Shown: positions 42,762 through 54,720, counted from the stretch's first letter. The stretch is DNA of 64,000 nucleotides from Undaria pinnatifida (GCA_012845835.1 JABAKD010000002.1:16887629-16951628), one strand, 5' to 3'. Made by a program: numbers and translations. Notes: generated from the letters alone by a model not told the origin.

Positions 42762-43301
42762 GTACCAGGTATATACAGTAACGAACGGACAGATAACGGA
42801 TGCGGTCTTATCGTGAACCTTGTCGGTGATGGCGTTCTTTGGCGAACGGTTCTCGTCCAGTATACCTACTGGGCACAAGCACTGAAGCCATTGTGCGAAC
42901 CGTTTGCGGCCTGTGCGTTGGCCAGTGTGGCTGCAGACACAATGATTGGACGTGCAATATGCACAATGGTACTTGGTATCCGACTAATTTGCGTGCGTCG
43001 GACGCAACTCCAAGAAGCGGCCCGTTGCAGTTTTCTACCTGTTACGTCCATGTTTGATAGGAGAACGGAAAGTATCGAAGGGCTGGAGGGGGTTAACGCC
43101 GCCAGGTGTGCATCTATCCCTCGACGCATGCGCCCGTTTTCCCCTGAGGCATATTATATGATCATTTTCCCTGGCGCGTATGCTATCACCATCACGAGAC
43201 AACAAACTCCAGACGAGCGCGCGACCACACCACTGCTGTGATTGTTGCGCTCTCTGCCCACGCCACGACACAACTGTCTGGTGCGCAAACACGTTTAATC
43301 C

Positions 43302-43972
43302 CTACCCGCCCTTTCGCAAAATAGGCGCCATCCATGCCGGTCGATGCCGATGCCTCAACCTCGCCGCGAGCTGGTTTCCGAAAACTTCCAGCATCTCAGG
43401 ACACCTTACCAACGCCTCCGAGAATTCTTCCACCGTCACGCCCGCTTCCCTACCCGGAGCCCTATCCTCGGCCCCTGCTTCGATCGCCACTGGTGTCTGT
43501 TGCTGCGCGATCGCCACCTGTGGCTGTTTCTGCGTTGCAGCAGAGCCATCGATCGCGACAGCAGAGCGGTCAACCACAGTATCGACGAGCTGGTTAGTGG
43601 CCGTAGCTCCCGCCTCGCTAGAGTGCACGCCAGGTTTCAAAATACTTCCAGTTGACAATTCAGGACGCGATACGGAGTCTGCCCCCCCCCCCACCCCTTC
43701 AGGAGTTTCCGTCGGGGATAATCGCGACGGGTCACCGCCGCGGCTGCCGCGGAACTTGAAACGGTTGGGGTCTCGGCGCTCCTGCATGACCGCTTGGAGT
43801 TCAAGGCGGAAGCGGTGGCGGTACGTTGTTGTCATAACGTGCCGCTCTTGTTGGTTGCTGCACACCAGCGTGAACATTCGTGCTGTTTCGGCAAGGGAGG
43901 CGCGGTTTAGCCAGTTGTCATCGTCGCCGCCGCCAGTGCTAACCTTCAGTGGGATTGGAACCGATGCTACGG
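43302..43972 (-). CDS. Candidate 3'-terminal exon, unidentified protein
   Basis: The minus-strand frame is open from a plausible acceptor CTCACTCCGCAG at 43973 to a stop at 43302, about 223 codons. It reads VASVPIPLKVSTGGGDDD, then NWLNRASLAETARMFTLVC, a basic stretch MTTTYRHRFRLELQAVM, a low-complexity middle with Gln-rich patches, and a C-terminus VTVEEFSEALVRCPEMLEVF. Composition and GC content are gene-like and unlike the flanks. I cannot name a family. The acceptor implies a preceding exon ending in phase 1. Confidence 0.45.
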
Positions 43973-44910
43973 CTGCGGAGTGAGCTTTAGGCTCGGAGAT
44001 AATCTGCGAATGGGAACCGACGGCAGCACACGCAAGCAGTGAATCTCTTCAGACATGCGGCTGGGTTGGGCTGCGTTGTTCAGAAGGGTAGCGGTTGAGG
44101 ACACAAAACACCTCACGTATAGTCTTCGCACGAGAAAACGCCGGTCCGTTCATACTGTGGTGGCGTGAAATGGAAAACATACTCGATTGGAAAGTGGTGC
44201 ACTGATTTTTCCGGCCGACTTTTGCACCCAAACGACAGACCTCTCGCTGGTATGTAAAGCATATATTATTTTGTCGAACCTGAATAGAAAAGAAAGCGCG
44301 CGCGCAATGTTTGGCGCCGAAATGTATCATTGGAGCCATGCAGAAGCACGATGCACTAAGGGCGATCTCGGATTTAAGAACGACGCTGGCGAGATATGAA
44401 GGCGACGACACACTCTGCGAAACGGACCCTCACTGAACATACCCTTGAGTGCAAAGATATTCACTTTCAGTGAAACCGAGGCAGCGGCACGGACATATTT
44501 GCAGGAGAGAAACTCGCCGAAGGTAGGACATGGCAAAACACTAATCATTAGGGGCACGCAACTACCCAGCGACAAAATTCCCGCTAACGAAAACGCTCGA
44601 GGCACCCAGCCCCCAACTACTGAACACAAGCTAAACTGTCGATATGCGAAGGGCGCGGAGTCGCTCGCAGCAGCAACTCCGGACACACGGCGATCGACGA
44701 AGATGGTGGTGAGAGGTGAGAGGTGAGAGTTATACAACACCTGTGAAAATTGAAGAGCCAGACGCAGCTTGCAAAATATGAGTATCGACGAAACAAGTCG
44801 GTCTCAACAGCTGGGGTTGTTTTATCATTTAAAAAAAGAACACTGGCGAAAAAAATACAGATCGACCTTCTCCTACTTTTCATTTACTTGATGATGGTGA
44901 CTCCCCTCAC

Positions 44911-45416
44911 CTCCGCCGGCATGCCCCTCCCCTCCTGCTCCCGTCTACGCCTTCGCTTCCACCGCTCCCGCTCCTCCTTCAGCTCTCGCTGCCTCTCCTT
45001 CTCGACCCTCTCATGCTCCAAGCGGCGAGCGCAGCGAGCTCTATCCCCTGCCGAACGCGCGAACACCTCGAAAACACCCAAAATCGCCGACAGGACAGGC
45101 TCCTTGGGCTTGGCCAGCAGACGCAAGCAAGCTACGGCGTCTACCCAGTCCGCTCCGGGCCCAGCGCTCGCGTCACTCCTGCTGCTGCCGCCGCCACTGC
45201 CGCTACCACCAATGCCGCATCTAATACCTACCCGCCGCGACGGTGGTGTCCGAGTTTTGGCTTGCCGGCCCTGCGTAACAGGCCCTTTGTGGCTTTCTCT
45301 CGAGGAGGCGGTGATAGTGGCGGGGGTGCTGGTGTGGACGCGTGCGGTCCGTTGGGTCCGTTGAAAGAACGTGAAGAGGGTGGTCAACTCGCTCTGCGGG
45401 AAGCCCACGTGCTTCC
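44911..45416 (-). CDS. Candidate internal exon, unidentified protein
   Basis: Bounded by acceptor CACGCACATCACAG and a textbook donor GAG|GTGAGG, and open throughout (about 168 codons). It starts KHVGFPQSELTTLFTFFQRT, has a Gly/Ser-rich linker and DWVDAVACLRLLAKPKEPVL then SAILGVFEVFARSA, and ends in a long basic-acidic helix likely to be a coiled coil (LEHERVEKERQRELKEERER). It ends in phase 0, so it cannot splice directly to the 43.97-kb acceptor; another exon or a different gene is needed. Confidence 0.5.
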
Positions 45417-45539
45417 CTGTGATGTGCGTGGTAAACTGGCGACGTCGTGATGCAAGGAGCAACAAAAGCGAGGAAAAACAGAGGCATGTGAGAACGGGAG
45501 GCGGGCAGGGGGTGAGGGTTGCCCCCGGCATGGTGATAC

Positions 45540-46460
45540 TGTATCAGCACCAGCTATCATAATCACTACCGCGGTACGAGTTGCACGATTTCTCCATTGA
45601 ATCTTGTCGTGGTGTTTGCCTTGCGATATTTCTGTTAAAGGTAAAATCATGAAATCCCGATCGCCTGCAGATGCAATCGGTCCCTCGTAGTCGAGATCTA
45701 CCGATCGGCATAGACGATATCAGAGCTACATGTAGCAGTATCGGTCGCGTCAGAAAAGCACCATGCTGCGGTAGGAAGGACGCTTCGGGGCCCAAATGTT
45801 TCTGATTGACAGACCCCCTCAACCCAGAAACTGTTCAAATTCTTTCAAATCCCACGGGTTTTTCACAGTTCCATTTTTATTACATCCACGACTGGCACAT
45901 GAACCTGGTCGTCGGGTTGCGCGTATAACTGTGTATCAAAGTTGTTATTTTGGGTGAGGTACAGAGTTCTCTATGCTACATGCGACATAGCATAGGAAAC
46001 CCGAGCAAAGGCAGTCCCTCTACCGTGGCACTACCGTAGCACTGCCGTAGTGCTGCTCTTCACGGGGGAAACTACACCAAGTAAGGCGAGCCATCAAACT
46101 GTGAATAACAAAAGCTAGCGCCTCTATTCCCCTCCAAACTGCGGACGTAACTAGCGCCGCCGTGATCGTTGCTATGGTCAGCCTGCATCAACGCGCTCTT
46201 CATTTTGGGGCAGTACCCAGATGTAAATCGATTGTGTTTTTTCCCCGGCAAACTAGATACAAGTACGTTTTGCCCTTTCCCACCCTCCCTCATCGTCTAC
46301 TCATCTTTCGTCATGCTTGTCACCTCAATTGGCCGCCGACGCTCGACGTCAACAACCCCTTAGGAACCGCACACATGTTGGGGAGAAATTACTTGGGAAT
46401 AGTGTGTGATTCTTCAGTTCTCAGTCCTGAAAGGTTATTTTTAGCGCTTCTGGATGTTAC
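45540..46460. other. Undefined DNA between candidate exons
   Basis: AT-rich, with repeated TACCGT(G/A)GCACT words at 46020-46050. No coding segment or known repeat is supported. Confidence 0.3.
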
Positions 46461-46565
46461 CTGAGACTTTGTTGCCAGCCTCGACGTGCCGACGGCCCTC
46501 CCGAAGCCAGCGCCTACCTCTTTCACCGCCTCGAGAGGGACGCCGAGCTGCGACACCGTTATCAC
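46461..46565 (-). CDS. Candidate small internal exon
   Basis: A 105-bp segment between acceptor TTCGGCACGCAG and donor CAG|GTAACA. In one frame it reads VITVSQLGVPLEAVKEVGAG, then FGRAVGTSRLATKSQ, which looks protein-like; a second frame is also open. GC-rich against AT-richer flanks. It may belong with the exons at 43.3-45.4 kb, but that link is not shown. Confidence 0.35.
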
Positions 46566-47017
46566 CTGCGTGCCGAAGAAAAAAAAAAGTTACATCTTGC
46601 CACCCGCCACGAGTGTATATCATATGGAATAGCGTAAGGAAATCGTGGATTGCTAACGTCGGGCACATGAGTTACGGTCTCGACAATCCTTTTCGTGCGT
46701 CTTTTTCCTACTAATAATTTGCCGAAGTTGGTCTCAGGGTTGTAGGGATGGGTTGGTGGAAGAGCGAACCCTTTTGGGGCCGACGTACTATATCATACGG
46801 CGATAAAGCAGAGCACAAACGCGTTCGCATCATGGTGCGAGCATGCGGCACACGGCAGCGCAAGCTGTGCGCGTGTCTTACAGGCACTTGCATTGGAGTA
46901 TGGCAGTAAAATCGTCGTCGACTAAGCTAGCAGCCCGTGTTTCTTCGTTTGAAAGACGCTGCAACCGTCAGTTTTATTCGTCATTCCCCCCCCCCTCTGA
47001 AGCCCCTAACGGGATCG

Positions 47018-47214
47018 GTTTAGGGTTACGGTTAGGGGTGAGGTTATAGTTAGGGTTAGGGTCCGAGGTTATGGCTAGGGTTACGGTTATGGATGGGTTT
47101 GAGGTTACGGTTAGGGGCGAGTTTATGGTTAGGGTTACGGTTTGAGGTTATGGTTAGGGACGAGGTTATGGATGGGCTTGAGATTACGGTTACGGATAAG
47201 GTTTGGGGTTAGCA
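47018..47214 (+). repeat. Degenerate interstitial telomere-like repeats
   Basis: About 200 bp of GGTTAGGG, GGTTACGG, GGTTATGG and GAGGTTATGG words. The base unit TTAGGG is a telomere repeat in many eukaryotes. Degeneracy is high, so this is an old interstitial site rather than a chromosome end. Confidence 0.7.
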
Positions 47215-47899
47215 CCGATAGGACTTTACCGATAGGAGTTTACCTCGAAACTTGGGGACAAACCACCTGGGTTTAGATAAAAGTTTTGTTTTGCGGCACA
47301 TGTAGCTAAGGAAGGGGGTACGAGAGGAACAATACGTGTAAATGTCTCTATCGTAATGCCGTAAGCTCACCGTGGCCACACGATAATTACCCATGTTCTA
47401 TACATTTATCCTGTACCTTTCTCATGCGAATCGGTATAGACACCACGAGATGGAAGGTGTTTGTCCGTAGAGAGAACAGGGCCACGCCATCTCTTCAAGC
47501 CACCCAAGACATGGACGCGTTGCAACATATTTCGCCCATTATTTCCCAAAACTAGGTATCACGTGCATGCCGACCAAGGGGGGCAACACTCCAGCAGAGG
47601 GGTCGTGGACATAACATACCGGGGACGGAGTCCCTACCTAGCGGCGAATGCGTATCGACGATCGGTTGACACGACTTGGCGATGGCCAACTCAACTCCAA
47701 CTGCTGTGACTATCAATATGCGAAATATGTATCGGGAGGCTCCACTGGATCTGCACAAGACGAAATCGCAGATATTGAAAGTGCTGAAGACGCGCCTCCT
47801 ACTACGGTAAGTCGCAACGTCCTCCACGGCACGAACCGCAATACGTAAGAGGGGCCTGCTTATGTGATTCCCTGTATTGAGCATGAATACCTCAGCACG

Positions 47900-48192
47900 C
47901 CGCCAAAACATAACAAATGTCTTCACCGCGAACCCTGAACGTACGCGCTACGGCGTGCACGCCACACACCTTGAGGACCTGCTTGAGAAGGCTCCATTTC
48001 AGCCCATCCTCCTCGGTCTGCCTCGTCATTTTCACATCTAGAGCTGGTTTCCAGCCACGCTTCAGTGGGTCCTTGGGGGCCTGCAGGCGTAAGGGGCGGC
48101 CCAACGACCGTATTAAGCTTAGCAGAGCACTTCGATCCTCCACTCCGACAGTGCAACGGAAACCATGCGCTTCGAGACGCACCGCGTGCGCG
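47900..48192 (-). CDS. Unidentified coding-like segment
   Basis: A frame of about 97 codons, opening with AVRLEAHGFRCTVGVEDRSA, then RPLRLQAPKDPLKRGWKPAL and EEDGLKWSLLKQVLKVCGVH, ending VRGEDICYVLAAC. The DNA is more GC-rich than its surroundings and the residue mix looks natural. I recognise no family. Other frames across the same DNA are also open. Confidence 0.25.
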
Positions 48193-48253
48193 CAAAGCAT
48201 CTGGACGCAGGATTGCCAGTGTGGTTACTATCGTTATCGTTTTCGATATCGTT

Positions 48254-48375
48254 AGGTGTCAATATGGTTATGGTTATGGTTATGGTTATGGTTATGGTTA
48301 TCGATATCGATTGTGTTATCATTGTCGTCAACGATATCGTCATCCTTATCGTCATCGTTATCGTCACCGTTGTCG
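48254..48375 (+). repeat. GGTTAT and TCGTTATCGTCA tandem repeats
   Basis: Five to six perfect GGTTAT units (48264-48300) followed by imperfect ATCGTCATCGTT-type repeats. Open frames across it on all strands are artefacts. Confidence 0.85.
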
Positions 48376-48591
48376 GCTCTTGTAGTTTTGCACCGTTTTT
48401 CAACGTTTTTCAACCGAAAAACGAAAAAACAAACCGCGCCAGCCTCGAGATGAGTTCCATCGTGATGTACATGATGTGCTTCTCACCGTCGTGTACAACG
48501 CACCCCCACTGAGGAAGCCAGTTTCCTGGTCCATCCTCTTGGGAGTGCGTACGTGAGCCTTCCTTGTGTCCAGACCCTCGCTGTCCCCCTC

Positions 48592-48672
48592 ACCCAAAGG
48601 GGATCGAACCGTCATGCCCGCAGATGATGACCCTGTCCGCTGCACTAAGTCGCCATTTGCGTTTTCGAGAGA
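48592..48672 (-). repeat. tRNA-like sequence, probable SINE head
   Basis: The minus strand reads GCGACTTAGTGCAGCGGAC (A-box-like), CATCATCTG in an anticodon-like position, and GACGGTTCGATCCCCTTTGG (strong B box). I could not pair a full acceptor stem, so I favour a tRNA-derived element over a working tRNA gene. Confidence 0.45.
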
Positions 48673-49144
48673 GGCGTTTCGCCTTAGAATGGACATCGTG
48701 AAACTGCCGGCAGCGGTAGAGTTCAGAAGGCGGGGGACGTGGAATGGGGATCCTTGTTTGTTGGTTGCGGCTTCTTCGTTGTGTTGTTTTGAAGTTCGAT
48801 GTTTGGGTGCTGGTTATTGATGGTGTTTTAACATGTTGGTTTTATTTCTTGTTTTTTATTTGAACTGGTATGTCCTTGCTTTTGTTGTTGTCTTTGTTTT
48901 TGTTCATGTACGGCGTTGATATTTTTCGTTTTGCCTTTTTTTTGCTTTGTCGTTGTTTTTGTGTTTATATTTCTCGTTATTTTTTCTCTTGATCCGTTCG
49001 TTGTTTTTTTCGTGCTTGCTCGTTTTGGTCATCGTTGCACAAAACACGCTTTAGATGTAAAACCTACTATTGTGAGAAATATTTTGAGCGACGATTTCTC
49101 TCTTTAACAGGGATCTCCGACGCCAAATGTAAAAACCATCCCTT

Positions 49145-49795
49145 GTGCGACCAGAAATCATTGTTATTTCTGGGCTCAGAAATAAGCGAGACCAGAAATC
49201 AGCGGATTTGATGATTTCTGATTCAGAAATAGCAGCTCTTCCATGCTCTCAGAACTGCTCTTCCATCCTCTCAGAACTGCTCTTCCATCCTCTCAGAAGT
49301 GGGATTATTTTACTTTTGAATACTGCCTCGTACCAAGTATCACACGTCACCATTGCCTACTATGTACCTGGTATGATACCTGTCTGCTGTACACGTCACC
49401 CAACACCTACAGCAAAGAGTCACAAACACACCTACTACAGCATACCGCGCTTGTTGTGTGCGAGACAGAGCTTCGTCCTCACACAAACGCGACAGCAGCA
49501 GCAGCACCACCATCAAAACCACCACAGCAGCACTACACCAGCACCACACTAGCAACACAGCAGTAGAGACAGCAGCAGAGGCGGTGGTCACCTCACGTCG
49601 CGGCGACGGTGTACATACCAGATTTCAAACATAAAAGCAAACGAGAAAACAAGACCTACCAATTCAAAATAAAACCAATTTCCAAAAACCAGAAGCCATA
49701 ATGGACGCCCCTTATTTCTCATGCAGTTATTTCTGGAGCCTCAAAACTAGAAACATAATCGCCAGAAATAATCGCTCAATTTTTTTCCATGATAG
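49145..49795. repeat. Region bounded by CCAGAAAT / ATTTCTGG words
   Basis: ACCAGAAATCA, ATTTCTGGG, TCAGAAATA and similar words cluster at 49145-49235 and, inverted, at 49712-49790. Inside the left cluster a 22-bp unit, CTCTCAGAACTGCTCTTCCA plus TC, is repeated three times. The ends could be subterminal repeats of a decayed DNA transposon. CAG-rich triplets fill 49490-49580. Confidence 0.4.
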
Positions 49796-50133
49796 TAGGT
49801 TTAATAGAATACATGTTTGGACGGCGTCGCACCTAGACGCGCATTTCTCCCGGAAGGATGACCCCCCCCAAAAAAAACTCGGATTGTTTGTTTTGTTTAG
49901 CAACGCGATATTAATGGGTCCAGGCCGAGAAAGTGCCAAGAGTCGCAGACGCATTCGAACCCCTCTTACCCCATCGTACTCTCTCAGCACCTAATTCAGG
50001 CTTCTCCAGTCAAAATGACCTCCATATGCAAACGGCTGTGACGGTTGCAGAGAACAGACTCTTCTACAGGGCTAGATAGTGACATACGCATTGTAATCAA
50101 CAAGTGTATACAGAGCAACCATGGCTGCGGTTG

Positions 50134-50404
50134 AGACGCATGTTACGATGGAGGTACGAGCAATTTTCGTCCGAAACGATTTCTGAATGGCGGGGCTCCT
50201 TAACCCAAAATCGTCCGAATTTCGCTATTTAAAAAAATGAAAAATGTTATTTTCGTTGTATATCTAGGCCACGGGATTTTTCATCTGGTAGCAGTTTCTT
50301 CCCCCCTCCTAATAAGTTTTTGGGTTAAGAAGGACATGTCTTAACCTCCAACCGTGAGAGGTAGTATTAGAAAAAAGTGGTTCACCTCTATCGAAGCAAT
50401 TACG
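50134..50404 (+). mobile_element. GACGCGTGCTACGA MITE, copy 8
   Basis: From GACGCATGTTACGATGGAGG to CACCTCTATCGAAGCAATTACG. Interior GATTTCTGAATGGCGGGGCT, CCTTAACCCAAAATCGTC, TTTTTCATCTGGTAGCAGTT and CTTAACCTCCAACCGTGAG are in standard order. Confidence 0.75.
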
Positions 50405-50409
50405 CCGCA

Positions 50410-52680
50410 TTCTTATCAACGCTTGCGCTACTACTGTCACGTACCCGTGGCTAGCCGCTGCACGCCTCATCCCGGGCCCCGCCGTGGATGGCCGGGCGTC
50501 ATTTCCCGTCGTCTCGCCGTCATACCACGGAGACGGCTGCAACCTCTTCGGTTGCGATCCATGGGGGTACATAGCAGACTCGGGCCAGGCCTGAGGACGA
50601 GTGGAGGCCGCGGGCAGAGCATCGTTTGAGGGGATTCGGTGTCAGGTAAGAGCAATAAAATAAAGCGCAATTTTCCACGTCACGCTCCTTTTTCCCTCGC
50701 CCCGGGGGTCCCAAAACGCTAGCTCCTCGCGATCAACGAAGATCTTACGCATCGCCGAAAAAATCTTCCCGGCGTAAAATGGATGGACGAGAAATGTGTG
50801 ACAGGCGGGAGTAGGATACTCTCTTGCGAACTTTTGAATATGCAAGATCAGTCTCTCGCAATTCGCTATCTGTTCTATGAACATGTTTATGCTTTACGTG
50901 CGAGGTTTGCGCGGCAAGTCAAGACAGCGCCGCTTACGAAAGACGTCGCCCCCCCCTTAACAAAATCCTCGCCCTTCGCTCCCCCATCAAAGCCGTCCCC
51001 CGCCCTGTCAAACACCTCTCCCCCATCTTGTCAAAAGGCTTTGTCCCGTTCCTATCCTCCCCATACAAGCACACATGAACTCTCGTGGCGCGACCGCATG
51101 GTGTCTGACCTTGGGCGTTGTCGTTGTCGCCAGCGACGGCGAGGTAGAGCACCGAAGCATCGGACCCCACTCGTCAACTCGGAAGCCTTCGTGACGAGCG
51201 CCGTCGTCCTTGGCTGCCCCGCCCCTCGAAGCCGATACTTGTCGCCGCACCATGCGCAGTGTACCCTTTGCGCCGTAACGGCTGGCGGCCGCAAGAGGAC
51301 CACTACCGCTTAAGGTGGCACGGTTTTGGTACCTTGCGGGAGGCGGGGGGGGGGGGGCGCGCGGTGGACTTGCGTTCTGGAACGACTCCTAAGTACCTGG
51401 TATAGAGTACGCACCTACAGTTGTATGTCCGCCTTTTCGCCTGATGCGAGTAACAAGTTGCTCGAACAAAGGTGCTATCAAAGGAGAGAATGTGGTGAAT
51501 ATTTCAATTTTTGGTCACAGCGATAGTCCGCGGTATGTGATACGGTGACATGTCTGGTGACGACAGTACAAGTAGGGCGTGAAACCTCCACGTCGAACGC
51601 CCTTCACAAAAGAGGGCGCTTTGTGCGTTAAGAAGATGCGTGCATGGAATACAATGAATGGAACTTACCCGTAGTGCCATGCCCGTCTTTGTCCAAACTG
51701 CACTGTCTCCGCGATGCACCCGTACAGCGCTTCCTCTTTCTCTCGTCGCACGGTCTTCCTTTCTCTGCAAGCTCTCGAAGGGGTCGGCTTGCACAGGTAT
51801 TCTCTGGAAGCTCTCGAAGCGGACGGCTTGCCGGACGCTCTCCTAGGTCGATGACGCCTTAGCAGGCGGTCTTCGTTTCCAACCTACGACGAGTAAGCGT
51901 GGGGGGCGACAAACGCGCGTGCAAGGTGTGGCGCGAGGGAAAGGCGTTTATCACACTGTAAACATTATCCCACACTGTTTTCAAGCAGTTTGTCCGCAAA
52001 CACGTGGGTGCGGGGTTACACATTGTTTTTGAGACGGGGTCTTGAGCCCTTTGACACACGATGTTAAGGAAAGTTTGTTGTGAGCTTTGGGTGCGGTTGA
52101 TGTTTCAGCTCTAAACGCACCACTCCATCTTCTTCGTCTTCGTCTGCCTGCTTCGGCTTCTGGCCGGGATTATCCACGATACACATGTTTATATACAGTA
52201 GTGAGGATGCCGCTTTGAACTCGCTCTGAACTCGACAGTACGTATATCAAGGTACGAGTGTTTTACATAGACATATAAACATATACTTCGAGGTATATGA
52301 TCATTCTTTTTTGGGGGGATTCGGTTAGGATTTTTTTCGTCTCGGCCTCAGTATGCGATTCTCGGAACTGGAGTTATCGGTCAAAAGCTTCGTTCGAGCG
52401 CCGTCTTCGGGGGGCGGCTCCAGCGCCCCTCGCTCTGCCGTATCCGTTCCGCACCTCGACGTGAACGCGGATAGACGCTGAGCGAGACAAGCGAGAAGTG
52501 CCTTCTTTTGTATTTTGGGCGGTATACGCCCGAGCTATTATCGAATCTTGGAATATGTAGAGCTTGAACGAATAAATAAGGGACCACATTTCCAAATTAG
52601 CATCATTCCCAAATTGGCATATAATTTTCTTCCCGACGATGCTTTTCTCATGGCCGCCTCAAAGCGCTTGCCCTATCGTA
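50410..52680. other. No supported gene
   Basis: Short open frames only. A 36-bp unit containing AGCTCTCGAAG and CGGCTTGC is duplicated near 51767-51835, and a G run lies at 51346-51357. No recognised repeat family. Confidence 0.3.
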
Positions 52681-52692
52681 GCCACTATTACT

Positions 52693-52800
52693 GCAGTGTG
52701 TCGTTTCCTTTTGGCTCAGTGGGTATAGTGTTATATAACCAACGAAGGATGTGTAGTGAGTACGATTCTCACCCAGATTATATTTGGTATTCTGGAGCGT
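52693..52800 (+). repeat. tRNA-like SINE head
   Basis: CCTTTTGGCTCAGTGGGTAT resembles an A box and GAGTACGATTCTCACCCAG a B box, followed by ATTATATTTGGTATT and AGCGTGCGCGCTGGAGACG. The tail shares GCGTGCGCGCTG(A/G)(A/C)GAC and TTATGAATGGTTAT with 53142-53182, defining a second SINE family. Confidence 0.5.
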
Positions 52801-52907
52801 GCGCGCTGGAGACGTTATGAATGGTTATGATAGTTGTTAGTGTTCTCCTGAGTACTACTAACTGTAGCAGTACGTGGAGAGAGGATAGCTCTGGAGATCC
52901 CTCTCAC

Positions 52908-53200
52908 GAAGTCGGTGAGGATTAATTAACGAACTCAAAAACATACAAGTATTTGGTTGTTTTTTTAGCATAACCCAATGAGTTACTGAGTCACGTGACA
53001 GTGGGTAGTTTAATTAACGAACTCAAAAACATACAAGTATTTGGTTGTTTTTTTAGCATAACCCAATGAGTTACTGAGTCACGTGACAGTGGGTAGTGCT
53101 ATGTGTCGTGAGTTCGATTCTCACCGACTTCATATTTGTCTTTTTCAAGCGTGCGCGCTGACGACATTATGAATGGTTATTTTGGTAGTTTAACATAGTA
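52908..53200 (+). repeat. tRNA-like element interrupted by an 88-bp tandem duplication
   Basis: The 88-bp unit TAATTAACGAACTCAAAAAC ... CACGTGACAGTGGGTAG occurs twice (52923-53008 and 53011-53096) with no differences seen. It lies within a tRNA-like structure: AAGTCGGTGAG before it pairs with CTCACCGACTT after it, and the second part has GAGTTCGATTCTCACC as B box. Confidence 0.65.
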
Positions 53201-53496
53201 CGCAGCACTACCCACTGAGCCACTGAGCCATTGAGTAACTAAATAGCTCAGTGGGGGCACTGCTGTAGGAATTCTCGGTCAAATCAATTTGTTCGAAGGG
53301 CGCTGTCCAACGCCTTCCTTATCCGTCCCCTATACCTGGTCGTGGACGAGTACTACGTACGGGAGGTAAGAAACACATCCGAGAATCGCGGCGACGATTT
53401 TGGATTTTGGATTCCTCTGGGCAGTTCTTTTTCCGAGAACGGGTCAATGCGTGGCGTACTAGTCGATGGCACAGCAGCAATCCATGGTAGTAGTGT

Positions 53497-53520
53497 GTGT
53501 GTGTGTGTGTGTGTGTGTGC
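53497..53520 (+). repeat. (GT)n microsatellite
   Basis: About twelve GT units. Confidence 0.9.
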
Positions 53521-53589
53521 ATACCGTTCTCCTTCGGCCTGCCCCGTCCTTGGGGTGGGCCGAGGAAGCCCGCGAGGACCTGCAGCGGT

Positions 53590-54241
53590 CTAGCGGCAGT
53601 CACACGGGCATCGAGCCTCGGGCTGGGTAGAGAGGGAACCTTGCGCGGTCTGGCTAGTGAACTGCTCACTCTAAGGACCGCGTGGGGTGGTGGTGATGGG
53701 TTTTCTTTTTAACCCCGACGCCGAGGAGTTCATCCCCGGGGCAGGACGGGTACATCACCACAGCAGAGAGCGCAGCGTGGGCAGCTTGGGGAGTGGAGAG
53801 GCTGGCCACCGCGTGGGTACGCATGCACGACAGGAAGGATGGGAGTGTCGGCGTTGGCTGGGACGGCTGCACCCAGCCAGCGGAAACCAAGGCGCGAACC
53901 GGGCTACGAAACGGAGAGCCACAATCATCACATTAATAGAGAGAAAGAAGAAACAACAGAAACAGAAACGGAGGAGGGGACGAGCCTCTCGTCGGCTGGC
54001 TGAGAAAGCAGCACGCGAGACTCGTAAGAGACGGAAGGCGGCACTTGTGGCGGTAGCGACCTACAACGTGCGTACCCTGGCCGTAAAGGGGAAGAACGGG
54101 TATGGGCATGACGAGCGTGTACTGGCGAAAGGCCAGCAACTCGGCTGTGACTTCATTGGCCTGCAGGAAACTCGACGGCCCGGCAACACGAGATTCAGTG
54201 CAGCTGGATACCAAGTTTTTTGCTCAGGTATTTTGGCTTAA
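53590..54241 (+). mobile_element. LINE-type retrotransposon, 5' part with start of endonuclease domain
   Basis: The plus-strand frame 53687-54241 encodes a basic N-terminus with a Lys/Arg-rich patch (KKQQKQKRRRGRASRRL) and then VAVATYNVRTLAVKG and CDFIGLQETRRPGNTRF. The YNVRTL and IGLQETR motifs are the first two conserved segments of the AP-endonuclease (EEP fold) domain of LINEs; the Asn and Glu are metal-site residues of that family. After about 60 residues of the domain the frame reaches a stop and the sequence turns to unrelated A/G-rich DNA, so the rest of the endonuclease and the reverse transcriptase are missing. Confidence 0.8.
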
Positions 54242-54439
54242 TGAGAAGAACACAAAGGGGGGAGGGGGGGAAACAGGAGGAGTAGAAGGAAAGCCGTCCA
54301 AGGGAATGGGGGCAGGGGGGGCAACAGGAGGAATAGAATGGAGACCGCGGTGGACGAAGGCAGGAAGGAGATGGCAGACAGGGTAGCAAGGTACCAGGCC
54401 GACTAGTAGGTACATAGCACTTTTCGTCTTTTTCTGGGG

Positions 54440-54720
54440 TATTTTTTTCCCCTTTGTTCCCTCCTTCCGTGTCCAGGTTTTTGGCTCGTGTTCGGATTAT
54501 CTTATTTTGGTTTTACTCTACTTTATTTTATTTCATTTTTTTATGTTTCTTTTCCGAGCTTTGGCTCTCCTTTCCGGTTGGGTTGTTTCTTCGATTTCCC
54601 CTTCATTTTGTTTGTTTCATTTTTTGTTTTATTTTTATCTTTGTTTTTATTTGTTTTCCTATTTTGTTTTTGTTTTTTGTTTTTGTTTTTGTTTTTGTTT
54701 ATTTCGTATTTCTCTCTTCC
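54440..54720 (+). repeat. T-rich low-complexity DNA
   Basis: TTTTGTTTTT and TTTATTT repeats. The three overlapping hydrophobic, Phe-rich frames here are composition artefacts. Confidence 0.8.

Noticed and set aside
43302-45416. Direct splice of the 44911 donor to the 43973 acceptor
   Set aside because: The upstream exon ends in phase 0, while the downstream frame needs a phase-1 junction; joining them gives an immediate stop.
48592-48672. Functional tRNA gene on the minus strand
   Set aside because: The A and B boxes are good, but I could not pair an acceptor stem or a convincing anticodon arm, so I list it as tRNA-like.
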